A program made the translations under genes and the position numbers. DNA of 64,000 bases from Lacrimispora algidixylanolytica (lineage in GTDB: Bacteria; Bacillota; Clostridia; Lachnospirales; Lachnospiraceae), in assembly GCF_003609635.1 (NCBI RefSeq), contig NZ_MCIA01000031.1, forward strand, positions 124,001 to 188,000, in the 5' to 3' direction. The notes below the pieces were generated by a model. It ran no database searches. It saw only the letters and a list, made by a program, of their open reading frames with translations, and was not told the DNA's origin. Below, piece by piece: positions 43,532 through 55,722 of this stretch (position 1 is its first letter; the number at the start of each line of letters is the position of its first letter).

Positions 43532-44362
43532 TTAATTCTCTTTTTTAAAACGTCCGGGAGATATACCTACTGAATGCGTAAATTGTTTTGTAAAGGAATA
43601 GGTATCACTGTATCCGGTAAGTATAGCAGTTTCTTTAATAGGAATGCCGGATAAAAGCATGAGTTTAGCGTGCTTGATACGCTGTTCAATGCGATATTGA
43701 GACGGTGAGGTTCCAATATATTTACGAAAGTGTTTTCTGAAATTCTCATAACTCATATTTATTTTAGCAGCAACCTCTTCTAAGGAAATCTCAGAGCTGA
43801 TTTCTGAAGTCAGTAACTGGCAGGCTTCTTCCATAGACTTCTTGAATAAATCTTCACCAGAATTCCTATTTTTAGATATCAGTATTGCTAAAAGTAACTC
43901 CTGAGCCTGAAGAGATAAGAGAGGTAGATCATAATCATCTGCCTCTTTTAATAAGGTTAACAGTCTAGATGATTTCTGAATGGTAGTATCTTTAAAACCA
44001 CCTTTTCCAACAGGTGTGTCAGTAGGTATAAGATTCAGACTGTTTAGATAATTATAGGTTGAACGGCCGAAACTGATAAAGAATTCAAGCCAGTTTCCAT
44101 CAGGGACAACTTCTGTACTGTGGATAACCCCTGGGATTCTTTGTACAAAATCACCTGCTTGGATGGGAAGCTTTTCATTGTCAGCAGTATAATAAAATCC
44201 GTTACCGGATAATAATAGAAAGCAACTGTAATAATCGATAAGAAAATCATATTGAGATTGATCCTTTGTTGGTTTTGTCATATAACCACAGGCTAATATC
44301 CCGTTCGTGAAATCTGTTCCGATGCAACGATAAATTACATCTTTTTTCATTTCAAGCTTCAT
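43532..44362 (-). CDS. AraC-family transcriptional regulator
   Basis: A 276-aa protein from ATG 44362, with AAAGG six nt upstream; ATG 44368 is too close to it. An N-terminal cupin-like sensor (about 1-160, with SGNGFYYTADNEKLPIQAGD) precedes two helix-turn-helix motifs: ISLEEVAAKINMSYENFRKHF and IPIKETAILTGYSDTYSFTKQF, ending ISPGRFKKEN. It is divergent from the beta-galactosidase gene, which is probably its target in response to a sugar. Confidence 0.92.
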   Translation of the reverse strand: MKLEMKKDVIYRCIGTDFTNGILACGYMTKPTKDQSQYDFLIDYYSCFLLLSGNGFYYTADNEKLPIQAGDFVQRIPGVIHSTEVVPDGNWLEFFISFGRSTYNYLNSLNLIPTDTPVGKGGFKDTTIQKSSRLLTLLKEADDYDLPLLSLQAQELLLAILISKNRNSGEDLFKKSMEEACQLLTSEISSEISLEEVAAKINMSYENFRKHFRKYIGTSPSQYRIEQRIKHAKLMLLSGIPIKETAILTGYSDTYSFTKQFTHSVGISPGRFKKEN

Positions 44363-44454
44363 AAGCATCCTTTCTATCTTTTGATTACCAATTTGGATAA
44401 AAGATTAACCAAACAAAACATTTAGCAATGGACTATCTCATTTTATAATAAGTG

Positions 44455-47615
<3,161 letters not shown>

Positions 47616-47773
47616 AGAAACCTTAGGTGAAATTGCACGTTTCGGAAATGGTGCACGTTTGCAAATATATGCGATTACGATTAACCTTTTAAGTAGAATG
47701 TGTAGACCTATTATATTAGCAATTGACGATAACTGCGAAACCTCCTATGTCATCCGTGGAAGAGCCAAAAAAG

Positions 47774-47809
47774 CGGGGCCGAAAACTGCATTTTTTAGCC
47801 CCGTTTTTT
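47774..47809 (+). terminator. Intrinsic terminator after lacZ
   Basis: Stem CGGGGC/GCCCCG (47774-47779 / 47798-47803) followed by TTTTTT (47804-47809). An A tract before the stem makes it partly effective in both directions. Confidence 0.85.
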
Positions 47810-47871
47810 GCTCATTTTTAGTTCAAAAACCACAACTTGTTGTGGTCTAACCCCTATTTTTTCTTATCCAA

Positions 47872-47919
47872 ACCACAATACGTCATCATTATCACCGCTT
47901 CAACATGTGTTGATACGGT
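47872..47919. repeat. Dispersed repeat, copy 2, with hairpin
   Basis: Positions 47872-47907 are identical to 40467-40502. The end forms a hairpin TCAACA/TGTTGA (47900-47905 / 47908-47913) with outer ACCG/CGGT. A shorter third relative is at 53854-53878. Confidence 0.75.
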
Positions 47920-48014
47920 TATTTGGATTCCTGTAAAACACAGTTCGGATCTAGCGAAAGCCCTATGCTCTATCCTGCATTTTGCCATGCACAAGTACTT
48001 ATTCGTACAGTAAT

Positions 48015-48716
48015 TTACATTATATCTTCTTTTTCAACGTTGTGCATTGTAAGAAATCCGCAAAGCAGAGAAACACCTAATAACAAGACTGGTAGAATTG
48101 TATTTCCCCTTAAAGACAAGTCTCCTATGTTTCCATTCATAACGAAAAACAATAAAAAAGAAGAAATAATTGCTGCCTTTGATGACCTCATCTTTTTCCC
48201 TATATACAAAGTAATAAAGCCCAGGGACACTGTAAGAATCGTCTTTAAGATAATCTGTATATAAAAACTTACACTTGTCATATCATAACCAAGCGGAAAA
48301 CCGTCCTTTACCAAGGAGGTCAAATACAATAGTAGATAAATCAGCAGTTTTCCAAGGAAAAGAGCTGCTACACAGATAATCCATACTGCCATCATTTGAG
48401 ATAGAATTATTTTTTTCCTGGAGATGGGATAGCTAAACATAAGGCTCTGAGTTTTATTTTTATATGCCTTGATAATAAAGGAAGACAGCATGGCTGAAGT
48501 AAAAATCAAAAATGAAAGATTGGTAAGCAAATCAATCTGCACTGCCATATTCTCTATTTCCGGTACGGAATCCGGTATTCCTGCTTCAGTATCAATCGGA
48601 ACTAAATAGCACATGGTAAATAAAATAAGTCCAAGAGCTGCAATTACAATAGCCTGATTTATAACATATTTATTCGTATCATTCTTCTTCCATTCCAGCC
48701 GAATTAATTTCCACAT
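48015..48716 (-). CDS. ABC transporter permease (ABC-2 type)
   Basis: A 233-aa membrane protein with about six helices, starting MWKLIRLEWKKNDTN and with a cytoplasmic loop KNKTQSLMFSYPISRKKII typical of lantibiotic-immunity and antimicrobial-peptide permeases. It overlaps the ATPase gene by 13 nt and is the last gene of a four-gene unit: response regulator, kinase, ATPase, permease. Inferred role: resistance to, or transport of, a cell-wall-active peptide. Confidence 0.87.
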   Translation of the reverse strand: MWKLIRLEWKKNDTNKYVINQAIVIAALGLILFTMCYLVPIDTEAGIPDSVPEIENMAVQIDLLTNLSFLIFTSAMLSSFIIKAYKNKTQSLMFSYPISRKKIILSQMMAVWIICVAALFLGKLLIYLLLYLTSLVKDGFPLGYDMTSVSFYIQIILKTILTVSLGFITLYIGKKMRSSKAAIISSFLLFFVMNGNIGDLSLRGNTILPVLLLGVSLLCGFLTMHNVEKEDIM

Positions 48717-49630
48717 TCGCTCTCACCTCCTGTCACTTTCAGAAAATACTCTTCCAAAGACTCCGACTGGGAATGGAACCCATGAATTTCAATCTGATTT
48801 TCTGTTAACGCCTTCATTATCTCCTGGGACGTGGCTTGCTTGGCATAAACTCTGATACGATTGTCATTTAACACTTTAAAATTTGAAATATTAAGACGTT
48901 CTGTAAAAATATAAGACGCCTTTGCTGTCTCCGGTGTTTTAATTTCCAGATACTCAAGCCCCTTTTCCGAAATCTCTTTCATAGAAATTTCTCTTACCAG
49001 CCTGCCTTTGTGAATGATTCCTATGGTATGTGCAATGCTTTCGATTTCAGAAAGCAAATGGCTGGAAATAAGAATGGTCATTCCATACTCTTTGCACAGC
49101 ATCAGGAACAGATCACGGAGCTGTTTCATACCTGCCGGATCAAGGCCATTGGTGGGTTCATCCAATACCATAAATTCCGGCTTTGTAAGAACGGCTCTTG
49201 CAATACCCAACCTCTGTTTCATTCCAAGTGAAAATTCCTTCACCTTTTTTCCTCTAGTATCTGACAGAGATAGTAGGGACAATGCCTTTTCCACGCTGCC
49301 GGGACTGTAATAGCCCATATATTCACAGTGGAGTTTTAAATTTTCTTCCGCCGTCAGTTCATTGTAAAACACCGGAAACTCAATCATACTTCCCATACGC
49401 TTTAAAAATGAATATGAATCAGGGAGCAGTTTCTCACCAAATAAAATGATATCTCCTGAAGTTGGTTTCCACTGGTTGGTGATCATCTTCATCACCGTTG
49501 TTTTACCTGCGCCGTTTGGCCCAAGAAAGCCATAGATTTCTCCTTTTGCGATATGCATGTTTAAATCGGATACAATGGTTTCTACACCAAATTGTTTGTT
49601 TAAATGATCTGTTGTTAAAATTGTCTGCAT
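48704..49630 (-). CDS. ABC transporter ATP-binding protein
   Basis: A 308-aa ATPase from ATG 49630, preceded by AAGGAAGTG; a longer frame to 49666 has no site. Walker A GPNGAGKTT, signature FSLGMKQRLGIARA, Walker B FMVLDEPTNGLD and the H-loop ISSHLLSEIE are all intact. Its C-terminal extension of about 90 residues ends in LEEYFLKVTGG, as in BcrA/CcmA-type drug-resistance ATPases. It works with the permease that follows. Confidence 0.93.
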   Translation of the reverse strand: MQTILTTDHLNKQFGVETIVSDLNMHIAKGEIYGFLGPNGAGKTTVMKMITNQWKPTSGDIILFGEKLLPDSYSFLKRMGSMIEFPVFYNELTAEENLKLHCEYMGYYSPGSVEKALSLLSLSDTRGKKVKEFSLGMKQRLGIARAVLTKPEFMVLDEPTNGLDPAGMKQLRDLFLMLCKEYGMTILISSHLLSEIESIAHTIGIIHKGRLVREISMKEISEKGLEYLEIKTPETAKASYIFTERLNISNFKVLNDNRIRVYAKQATSQEIMKALTENQIEIHGFHSQSESLEEYFLKVTGGESECGN

Positions 49631-49724
49631 TTTGTCACTTCCTTTCCATATCCAAAATTCTAGCATGTGATTTCTTCAAAACTCTTGAATAAATCTTACG
49701 AATTTCTTTCGCGCAAAAAAAGTT

Positions 49725-50594
49725 TCAATAATTGAACTGCTGGAGTTTTAAAGTGAATATGGTTTCCTCATTCTGAATACTCTTTAAAGTTAGTGTGCCA
49801 TTGATTTTTTCTGCCAGACTCCTTGCTATGGTAAGACCTAACCCATTGCCTTGGATCTCCCGGTTCCTGGAATCTTCTAACGTATAGAGACGATCAAATA
49901 CACGGGGTATTTCTGAAGATGCAATGCCCTTCCCATGGTCAATGACATCCACAAAGACAAAATTGTCCTCCCTTCGAAGGGTCAGTCCCAGGTAATGCCC
50001 TGCATCTCCATAACGGACAGCATTGCTAATCAGATTGTTAAGAATACGCCCCAATGCTTCCCGATCCGCATAAACAAACACAGGAGGGTCGGGAATGTTT
50101 ATGTTCACTTCAAATTCTTTCTCAGTTAAAATATTATAAAAATCAATAATGGTTTCCCTGCAATATTCATTTAAGTTTATTTTGGACATAGTTAGTACCG
50201 TATCTCCTGCTTCCAGTTTGGCAAGTGTGAAAAAACGGTCAATCTGTTCCTTTAATTCGTTGGCTTTATGAGAAACCTTTCTTATCTTATCCTTTTCAAG
50301 CGTTTCCTGCATCAAAAGCATTTCCAAGTAACCGATGATAACGGTCAGGGGCGTCTTCAAATCATGAGAAATATTAGAAAGCATTCGTTTGGTGTTTAAT
50401 ACCGATCTGCGATAACCGGCATTTGCATTTTGCCTGTCTTCCAGCGTGCGATTGATCTGTTCCAGAAGATGTTTGATTTCCTTATCTTCTGTAAATATCA
50501 TCACTTTTTCATCCGTATTTTCATCTAAAATCCGTTTCAGTTCATCAGCAATATTTTGAACTTGTTTTAAAATCTTTTTATTTAATAGGGACAT
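49725..50594 (-). CDS. Histidine kinase without membrane segments
   Basis: A 289-aa sensor kinase. The phosphorylated His is H77 in SNISHDLKTPLTV; the N-box NLISNAVRYGD, DHGKGI and GNGLGLTIA follow. No hydrophobic segment long enough to span a membrane occurs before the H-box, only a helical region of about 70 residues. So it senses inside the cell or through a partner, probably the ABC transporter encoded next, as in several peptide-detoxification systems. Confidence 0.92.
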   Translation of the reverse strand: MSLLNKKILKQVQNIADELKRILDENTDEKVMIFTEDKEIKHLLEQINRTLEDRQNANAGYRRSVLNTKRMLSNISHDLKTPLTVIIGYLEMLLMQETLEKDKIRKVSHKANELKEQIDRFFTLAKLEAGDTVLTMSKINLNEYCRETIIDFYNILTEKEFEVNINIPDPPVFVYADREALGRILNNLISNAVRYGDAGHYLGLTLRREDNFVFVDVIDHGKGIASSEIPRVFDRLYTLEDSRNREIQGNGLGLTIARSLAEKINGTLTLKSIQNEETIFTLKLQQFNY

Positions 50595-50598
50595 GAAT

Positions 50599-51294
50599 TC
50601 ACTCCTTCAAACTTCCCAGCTTGTATCCAATTCCCCAAACGGTAAGGATATATTTTGGCCTTCTGGGATCATCCTCAATCTTTGTGCGAAGACGGCTAAT
50701 ATGAACATTAACGGCATTTTCATCACCCAAATAATCATCCTGCCATATGGAAGAATAAAGCTGTGCCTTGGTATAAACCTTTTTCGGATTGGAAAGAAGC
50801 AGACGAAGAATTTCATATTCCTTAGCTGTTAAGTCCACTGCCAGCCCATTTTTGTGCACTGTGTGACTTTCCAGATTCATCTCCAAATCTCCTAGACCAA
50901 GACAAACAGAGGTAGCTTCCCCACCGGAAGAATACTGGGTGGTACGCCTCAAATTTGCCTTCACTCTGGCAAGCACCTCCGTAAGAGAAAATGGTTTCGT
51001 AATATAATCATCCGCCCCCAGTCCCAATCCAAAAATCTTGTCTGATTCCGTATCCTTAGCGGACAAAATTATAATAGGAACCACACTTTCCTTTCTGATC
51101 CGTTTCATGACCTCCAATCCGCTGATTTTGGGCAGCATTAAATCCAAAATCACCAAGTCATAAAACCCGTTGAAAAATGTATTTACTGCCTGCTCTCCAT
51201 CAAAGCAACTTTGGACTTCAAAACCTTCCATTTGAAGAAAATCGATTAACATCTCACTAATTTCTTTATCGTCTTCCACCAATAATATTTTCAT
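50599..51294 (-). CDS. OmpR-family response regulator
   Basis: A 231-aa regulator. Receiver domain with acceptor D51 in LVILDLMLPKISG, Lys in ITKPFSLTEVL and Thr/Ser in IILSAKD. The C-terminal winged helix contains LTAKEYEILRLLLSNPKKV and ILTVWGIGYKLG. The first gene of a unit with kinase, ATPase and permease, five nt upstream of the kinase. Expected to activate the transporter genes. Confidence 0.95.
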   Translation of the reverse strand: MKILLVEDDKEISEMLIDFLQMEGFEVQSCFDGEQAVNTFFNGFYDLVILDLMLPKISGLEVMKRIRKESVVPIIILSAKDTESDKIFGLGLGADDYITKPFSLTEVLARVKANLRRTTQYSSGGEATSVCLGLGDLEMNLESHTVHKNGLAVDLTAKEYEILRLLLSNPKKVYTKAQLYSSIWQDDYLGDENAVNVHISRLRTKIEDDPRRPKYILTVWGIGYKLGSLKE

Positions 51295-51411
51295 CTTTCA
51301 ATTTTCCTTCCTAGCAAGTACAGAATAATATCAGAAAAATGAAAATATTCTGCATAAATAAAGCTATTGTTTCCATGTTTATAATAACTGATTCCGGGAT
51401 TATATATGCTA

Positions 51412-52743
51412 TCATCGAGTTACATCATCCGTACCAAGAGTCACAGAATCATCAGCTTCCCTAATCTCGTTAGAAAATTCAGGATTACGAATCCGACCAA
51501 CAATAATGATTGCTACAATGTAAATGGTAAATGTAAACACAAATGGCAGGCGGCGGTCAATGCTTGATAACCAGCCGGCTAAGTAGCCAAATGGTGAGGC
51601 AAATGCAATGGTAAAGGACATGATCAACGCATTAATGCGAGCACGCTCCTTTGGATTAATGTTCAATTGGAGCAAGGCATCTTTACGCGGCACCACAAGG
51701 GCACTGGCTACCGCCGCTACAAAAACATAAATAATAATAAACGGCATACTGCCGATGGGACTGAGTATCAGAAGAATCGAGCAAGCCGCATATAATACCA
51801 GACCGATCCACATAGGTATCCGGAATTTCACAGATTCCAGACGGTGCTGTATTCCTATCATGAAAATCAGCATCACAGCCGCATTTAGAATAGGGAAAAA
51901 AGCCAAATAACGATCTGCTATGCCCAGTCTTTGTGTTACATACAAGCTAAAGAAGTTGGTATTTACAAGATTTGTTATATGTAAAATCACAGAGACAAAA
52001 AGGACTTTCATAATTTCTTTATTTATAAGTACTTTGGGTATCAGATCCTTGTATTCAAATAACATTTGTAACACTGAGGTATCTTTCGTTTCAGCCATAC
52101 GAATCTTTCCTTGCCGTGTTTCCTCACAATGCCGAAAAGTAATAATCACCTTAATCATCATGTTTACAGCAAAGATAACATATAAAACACGGACAACCGG
52201 AACCACGGTAAAGGAATTAATGAACAATCCTGAAATTGGTGCAAAAAAGATAGCAACCAGACCACCTATATTTACCCAGGTATATATTCCTAATAAATCC
52301 TTGGAATCTGTATCTTCAATCAATAAGCAATACCATGCGGTCTGGTTAATCTGTTCAAAACTGTTAAACAAAACTGCAATTAAAAAGAGCCAAAAGTTAC
52401 CCGATATTGCCCATACCAGGCAAGCAATTCCCCAGCCAAAGAAATCTCCCATCATGGTCGTAAATTTCCGCCCCAGCTTATCAGTGATGATACCTCCAAA
52501 GAAGGAAAAAAGAACCTGCACAAACATAGCAATCGACAGAATCAGTCCGATTTGAACGTCAGTGATTCCCTGCGTGTACATGTACAGTGTAGCAAAAGGT
52601 GCGATTAAGTTATATGGAATTCCCCATAGAGGCTCCATTAAGATTAGAGTTCTTGGATTTCCTTTGTTATTTTTTAATAACTCAATTAAAGGGTGCCTTG
52701 ACAGTGCTTTTATTTTTTGTGCTGTATTCACTGGCTTCTCCAT
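51412..52743 (-). CDS. MFS transporter
   Basis: A 443-aa protein with about twelve membrane helices and the MFS loop motif GGIITDKLGRKFTTMMGDFF between helices 2 and 3 (kept in one piece here). The central cytoplasmic loop is at about residues 205-240. Family members in Firmicutes export drugs or sugars; substrate cannot be read. It ends the plus-to-minus arrangement left of the DUF3601 gene and is probably monocistronic. No regulator adjacent. Confidence 0.9.
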   Translation of the reverse strand: MEKPVNTAQKIKALSRHPLIELLKNNKGNPRTLILMEPLWGIPYNLIAPFATLYMYTQGITDVQIGLILSIAMFVQVLFSFFGGIITDKLGRKFTTMMGDFFGWGIACLVWAISGNFWLFLIAVLFNSFEQINQTAWYCLLIEDTDSKDLLGIYTWVNIGGLVAIFFAPISGLFINSFTVVPVVRVLYVIFAVNMMIKVIITFRHCEETRQGKIRMAETKDTSVLQMLFEYKDLIPKVLINKEIMKVLFVSVILHITNLVNTNFFSLYVTQRLGIADRYLAFFPILNAAVMLIFMIGIQHRLESVKFRIPMWIGLVLYAACSILLILSPIGSMPFIIIYVFVAAVASALVVPRKDALLQLNINPKERARINALIMSFTIAFASPFGYLAGWLSSIDRRLPFVFTFTIYIVAIIIVGRIRNPEFSNEIREADDSVTLGTDDVTR

Positions 52744-52862
52744 TCCATGGTTTATATGACTGCTTCAACTGATGCATGTAAAAATCACCAGTTTAAAACT
52801 GATTTTAGTGATTTTACATCTAAATCTTTTTGTTTTGCAATATGCTCATAATAGTTCAAATA

Positions 52863-53174
52863 TTAGTTGTATACTTCAATATAAACTTCAGGATGACTAT
52901 CTATATCTTGTTGCTCCATATCATCTAAAAACAAAGGAATCGACCATTCTTCGTCACCATCAAAAGTAATAAACCATTGTAAACCATTATCATAGTAATT
53001 AAATGAGTATGCCAAGAACGTCCATACCTCACCTTTATTATGCGTTGTACCATCGTAATCAATAAAGTCTTTTATAACACGATATTTATGGCCATTATAT
53101 AGAAATCCTCTTTGTTTTCCTATATTTTCAGCCTTAAGATCACTCCAAAATCCAATTTTCTTTGGCCCAGTCAT
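52863..53174 (-). CDS. DUF3601 family protein
   Basis: A 103-aa protein. FLYNGHKYRVIKDFIDYDG and HNKGEVWTFLAYSFNYYDNG followed by FDGDEEWSIPLFLDD match my recollection of DUF3601, small cytoplasmic proteins found in many Firmicutes next to toxin immunity or unrelated genes. Function unknown. No partner toxin gene is seen here. Confidence 0.7.
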   Translation of the reverse strand: MTGPKKIGFWSDLKAENIGKQRGFLYNGHKYRVIKDFIDYDGTTHNKGEVWTFLAYSFNYYDNGLQWFITFDGDEEWSIPLFLDDMEQQDIDSHPEVYIEVYN

Positions 53175-53267
53175 TGATACACCTCAATTATTTATTGTAC
53201 ATAATCTTTATGAGAAGAATATCACCTTACATACCCATTTGCTTATTGAATCGCAATATGATTGATC

Positions 53268-53567
53268 TCATATTCCATATGTTGAAATATCTATGTATCC
53301 GTCCTCAGATACTTCTACACCTTCCGAAATAAGAAGTTCTCTTTGAGTAGCTGCATGTTTATTATCTGTAATTGATATCTTACCTTTCGAGTTAACGATA
53401 CGATGCCAAGGAAGATTGTACTTCTCAGTCATTGAATGAAGTACCCTGACTACCTGCCTCGCTCCTCTGGCATTTCCTGCAAGTCTTGCAACCTGTCCAT
53501 AACTCATAACCCTCCCATATGGTATTCCCTTTATTATTATGAGAATTTCCTCAGTAAACTGTGTCAT
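53268..53567 (-). CDS. Alkyltransferase-like protein (ATL, MGMT family)
   Basis: A 99-aa protein of the O6-alkylguanine transferase C-terminal domain: IPYGRVMSYGQVARLAG, the arginine finger ARGARQVVR and the active-site region NLPWHRIVNSKGKIS. The methyl-accepting Cys of PCHR is Trp54 here, the mark of ATL proteins. These bind O6-alkylguanine and hand the lesion to nucleotide-excision repair without transferring the alkyl group. Confidence 0.92.
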   Translation of the reverse strand: MTQFTEEILIIIKGIPYGRVMSYGQVARLAGNARGARQVVRVLHSMTEKYNLPWHRIVNSKGKISITDNKHAATQRELLISEGVEVSEDGYIDISTYGI

Positions 53568-54027
53568 ATAAAACGTATCTCCTTATTTATTTTAAGGTAT
53601 CCCAATTACTATCAGAAGCATCTATAATAGCTTAACCAAATACTTATAACTTTCTTGTATTATATATTTCTCAATCTTAGTAGTCAAACGCATATGCAAA
53701 ATCGGCTTAATTTAAATTTGTCAATGACTTATATGGAAATATGAAACTGCAAATTCTAATCCTACGTAGGTCTAAACTACACACGCTATTTCTGAAATCA
53801 GTCCTTTGCACTGTTTCCAAAGAGCATAGAGTTTAGACCTTAAAAACATAAAAACCGTCTCAACATGCATTGAACGGTCGATAAAGAAGCCACCTAAAGC
53901 TGGTGGGGCCTTGGCAGCAGGGTATATTTCTAAATTTGTTTTTTTAAACGTTTCATAGTTCCAAGCAAACGCTCTTTTGCTCTTACGGTATAGTAAAATT
54001 TACCGGTTATCATCATGAAATAGTGCA
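53568..54027. other. Intergenic region with inverted repeats, no gene
   Basis: About 460 nt. Contains a perfect 10-bp inverted repeat AGGTCTAAAC (53768-53777) / GTTTAGACCT (53831-53840) and, directly to its right, the third hairpin repeat (53854-53878). Another small hairpin lies at about 53888-53905. The layout is like a small non-coding mobile element or its scar. Confidence 0.45.
53854..53878. repeat. Dispersed hairpin repeat, copy 3
   Basis: ACCGT..ACGGT outer arms and TCAA/TTGA inner arms around a CATGCA loop. Related to the hairpin ends of copies at 40467 and 47872 but without the rest of the 36-bp block. Confidence 0.5.
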
Positions 54028-54594
54028 CTAATAAAAATCTTTCGATACTGCTTCTGTCGCTTTATCAATAAAAGCAGCAATTTTGCTAGGACTTTCCTTC
54101 ATTCCACTCTTAACCCACTTTTTTATTATGGCAATACTGCCATATGCGGTAAATGTATACCATTTATCAAATAAGTTTGGATCAAAATATTTAACTTCTT
54201 TCATCCATTTATCAATATTTATATCGTGGCTGATATAAAGAATACGTTCTAATAATTCTTTGTCCCCATTCTCTGAAAATAATACTTCACATATATTACT
54301 ATTTGCTTTTATATACTTGCAAATTTCATATGATAGTTTTCCAGACGCTTCAAGGTTCATAGTATGTTCCACAACCTGTCTGATTTCTTCATACAACTCA
54401 TCTCCAATATTGGATAGAAGTTCAAACTGATTTGCATAATGCGAATAAAAAGTATTGCGGTTTATATCTGCTTTCTTGCATATATCTGTAACTGTAACTT
54501 TGCTGATCGGATGCTCTTTCATAAGTTCCAGTAAACTGTTTTTTATAACCATCTTTGTATATCTCACTCGTTGGTCAGCTTTTTCGTATGCCAT
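54028..54594 (-). CDS. TetR-family transcriptional regulator
   Basis: A 188-aa protein from ATG 54594, with AAGGA four nt upstream; the longer frame to 54639 lacks a site. N-terminal helix-turn-helix: VTVTDICKKADINRNTFYSHYAN. A helical ligand-binding C-terminal domain follows. It is divergent from the membrane-protein gene at 54754, with palindromic and direct repeats between them that are probably its operators. Confidence 0.9.
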   Translation of the reverse strand: MAYEKADQRVRYTKMVIKNSLLELMKEHPISKVTVTDICKKADINRNTFYSHYANQFELLSNIGDELYEEIRQVVEHTMNLEASGKLSYEICKYIKANSNICEVLFSENGDKELLERILYISHDINIDKWMKEVKYFDPNLFDKWYTFTAYGSIAIIKKWVKSGMKESPSKIAAFIDKATEAVSKDFY

Positions 54595-54646
54595 AATATC
54601 CTTTCTAGATAAATCAGTAAACGAACAACACTTATACAATTTGTAA

Positions 54647-54722
54647 GTTATCGAACGTAATGTTATCGAACTGGCTGTTGATTAAGTAACACTGTGTTAG
54701 TATAATATATTTGAACGTTCAA
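54647..54722 (+). promoter_or_regulatory. Promoter and operator repeats between TetR and membrane-protein genes
   Basis: TTGATT (54678-54683), 17 nt, TATAAT (54701-54706) is a good sigma-A promoter for the plus-strand gene. A perfect 12-bp palindrome TTGAACGTTCAA (54711-54722) lies over the start site. Two direct copies of GTTATCGAAC (54647-54656 and 54662-54671) lie between the promoter and the TetR start. Confidence 0.7.
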
Positions 54723-54753
54723 CTCAATCATAATTTTAAACGGAGGTAAAACA

Positions 54754-55722
54754 ATGGGAAGTATAACGCTAGTTCCTGTATGGATGATTCAAGATATTTT
54801 AGTTTTAATCATTGCCACTTTAATGGTTTTTTATATAATTAATAACGAAGAGCGTCCAAAGGTTGTATTAATGCAATTCATATGCTTTGTCTTTTTCTAC
54901 GCCGCAGCCTTTGAAAATGTTGCTGTATTTATGGGGTCTATTGGGAAAGAAGGTTTTTACTCATATGGACGCAGTATCCTAATGATATTCAATGTACCAA
55001 TAACGGTTCCAATTATCGAGTTTCTTATCATTTACTCAACGTTACGTGTTTTGAAGACCATAAATATACCGTCATGGACTAAACCATTCATTACTGGGCT
55101 TACTGCTATGATTTTTGACTTTTCACTGGATCCAGTGGCAGTAAAACAAATTTTCCAAACTTCAGAAGGAATCATTGGCAGGTGGAGTTATTACCCGATC
55201 TCTGGTGAACCTGTAATATATGGGGAACCTGTCATGAATTTTACTGGATGGATCTATATAGCCGGATACTGGACTATATTTATTTTAATCGGTGAATGGT
55301 GGCATAAAAAGAAAGGCTACAGTAATCTAATTGGTTATCTATATCCATTTTTGGCTTCCATCCTTTCTCTAATTTGTTTGGTTTCACCTATATCCAATTT
55401 CTTTAATTATATGGGACCATTTTTCAACAGAACGTCTAATATGCAATGGGTAATGTTAGTTTCTCTTTCTGTAATTTCATTGGGAATTTTAGTGTTAGCT
55501 TTCGTCAAGTTCTGGGATCGTCGGTTTGTTTGCTCTTTGAATTTCAGAAAAGATTTTCCTATTATGTTTACTTTCCTGGGTTTTCCTTTGATTAATACCT
55601 TATTTTGTATTTTGGGTGGGTATATGGAGGTACTATGGCTTGTTGTCCTGGCAGAATTGTTATTATTGATAGGCTGGTGTGGAATTTATATTTTGAATAA
55701 AAAGTTTTTTCTAAGAAATTAA
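54754..55722 (+). CDS. Polytopic membrane protein, carotenoid-biosynthesis-like (DUF422)
   Basis: A 322-aa protein with about eight membrane helices. FDFSLDPVAVKQIF in a loop and EPVMNFTGWIYIAGY later resemble DUF422 membrane proteins (CruF-like hydratases of carotenoid pathways), though no carotenoid genes are nearby, so the role is uncertain. GGAGG lies eight nt before the ATG. Controlled by the divergent TetR regulator through the promoter at 54647-54722; the substance sensed is unknown. Confidence 0.55.
   Translation: MGSITLVPVWMIQDILVLIIATLMVFYIINNEERPKVVLMQFICFVFFYAAAFENVAVFMGSIGKEGFYSYGRSILMIFNVPITVPIIEFLIIYSTLRVLKTINIPSWTKPFITGLTAMIFDFSLDPVAVKQIFQTSEGIIGRWSYYPISGEPVIYGEPVMNFTGWIYIAGYWTIFILIGEWWHKKKGYSNLIGYLYPFLASILSLICLVSPISNFFNYMGPFFNRTSNMQWVMLVSLSVISLGILVLAFVKFWDRRFVCSLNFRKDFPIMFTFLGFPLINTLFCILGGYMEVLWLVVLAELLLLIGWCGIYILNKKFFLRN

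Larger units (their letters stand above)
47616..48014. other. Intergenic region with terminator and repeat copy
   Basis: About 400 nt between the convergent lacZ and ABC permease genes. Holds a terminator (47774-47809) and copy 2 of the dispersed repeat (47872-47919). No gene is seen; a short open frame at its left overlaps the lacZ end and has no family likeness. Confidence 0.5.

Noticed and set aside
52776-52819. Hairpin upstream of the MFS gene as a terminator
   Set aside because: A long stem is present but no T tract follows in either direction.
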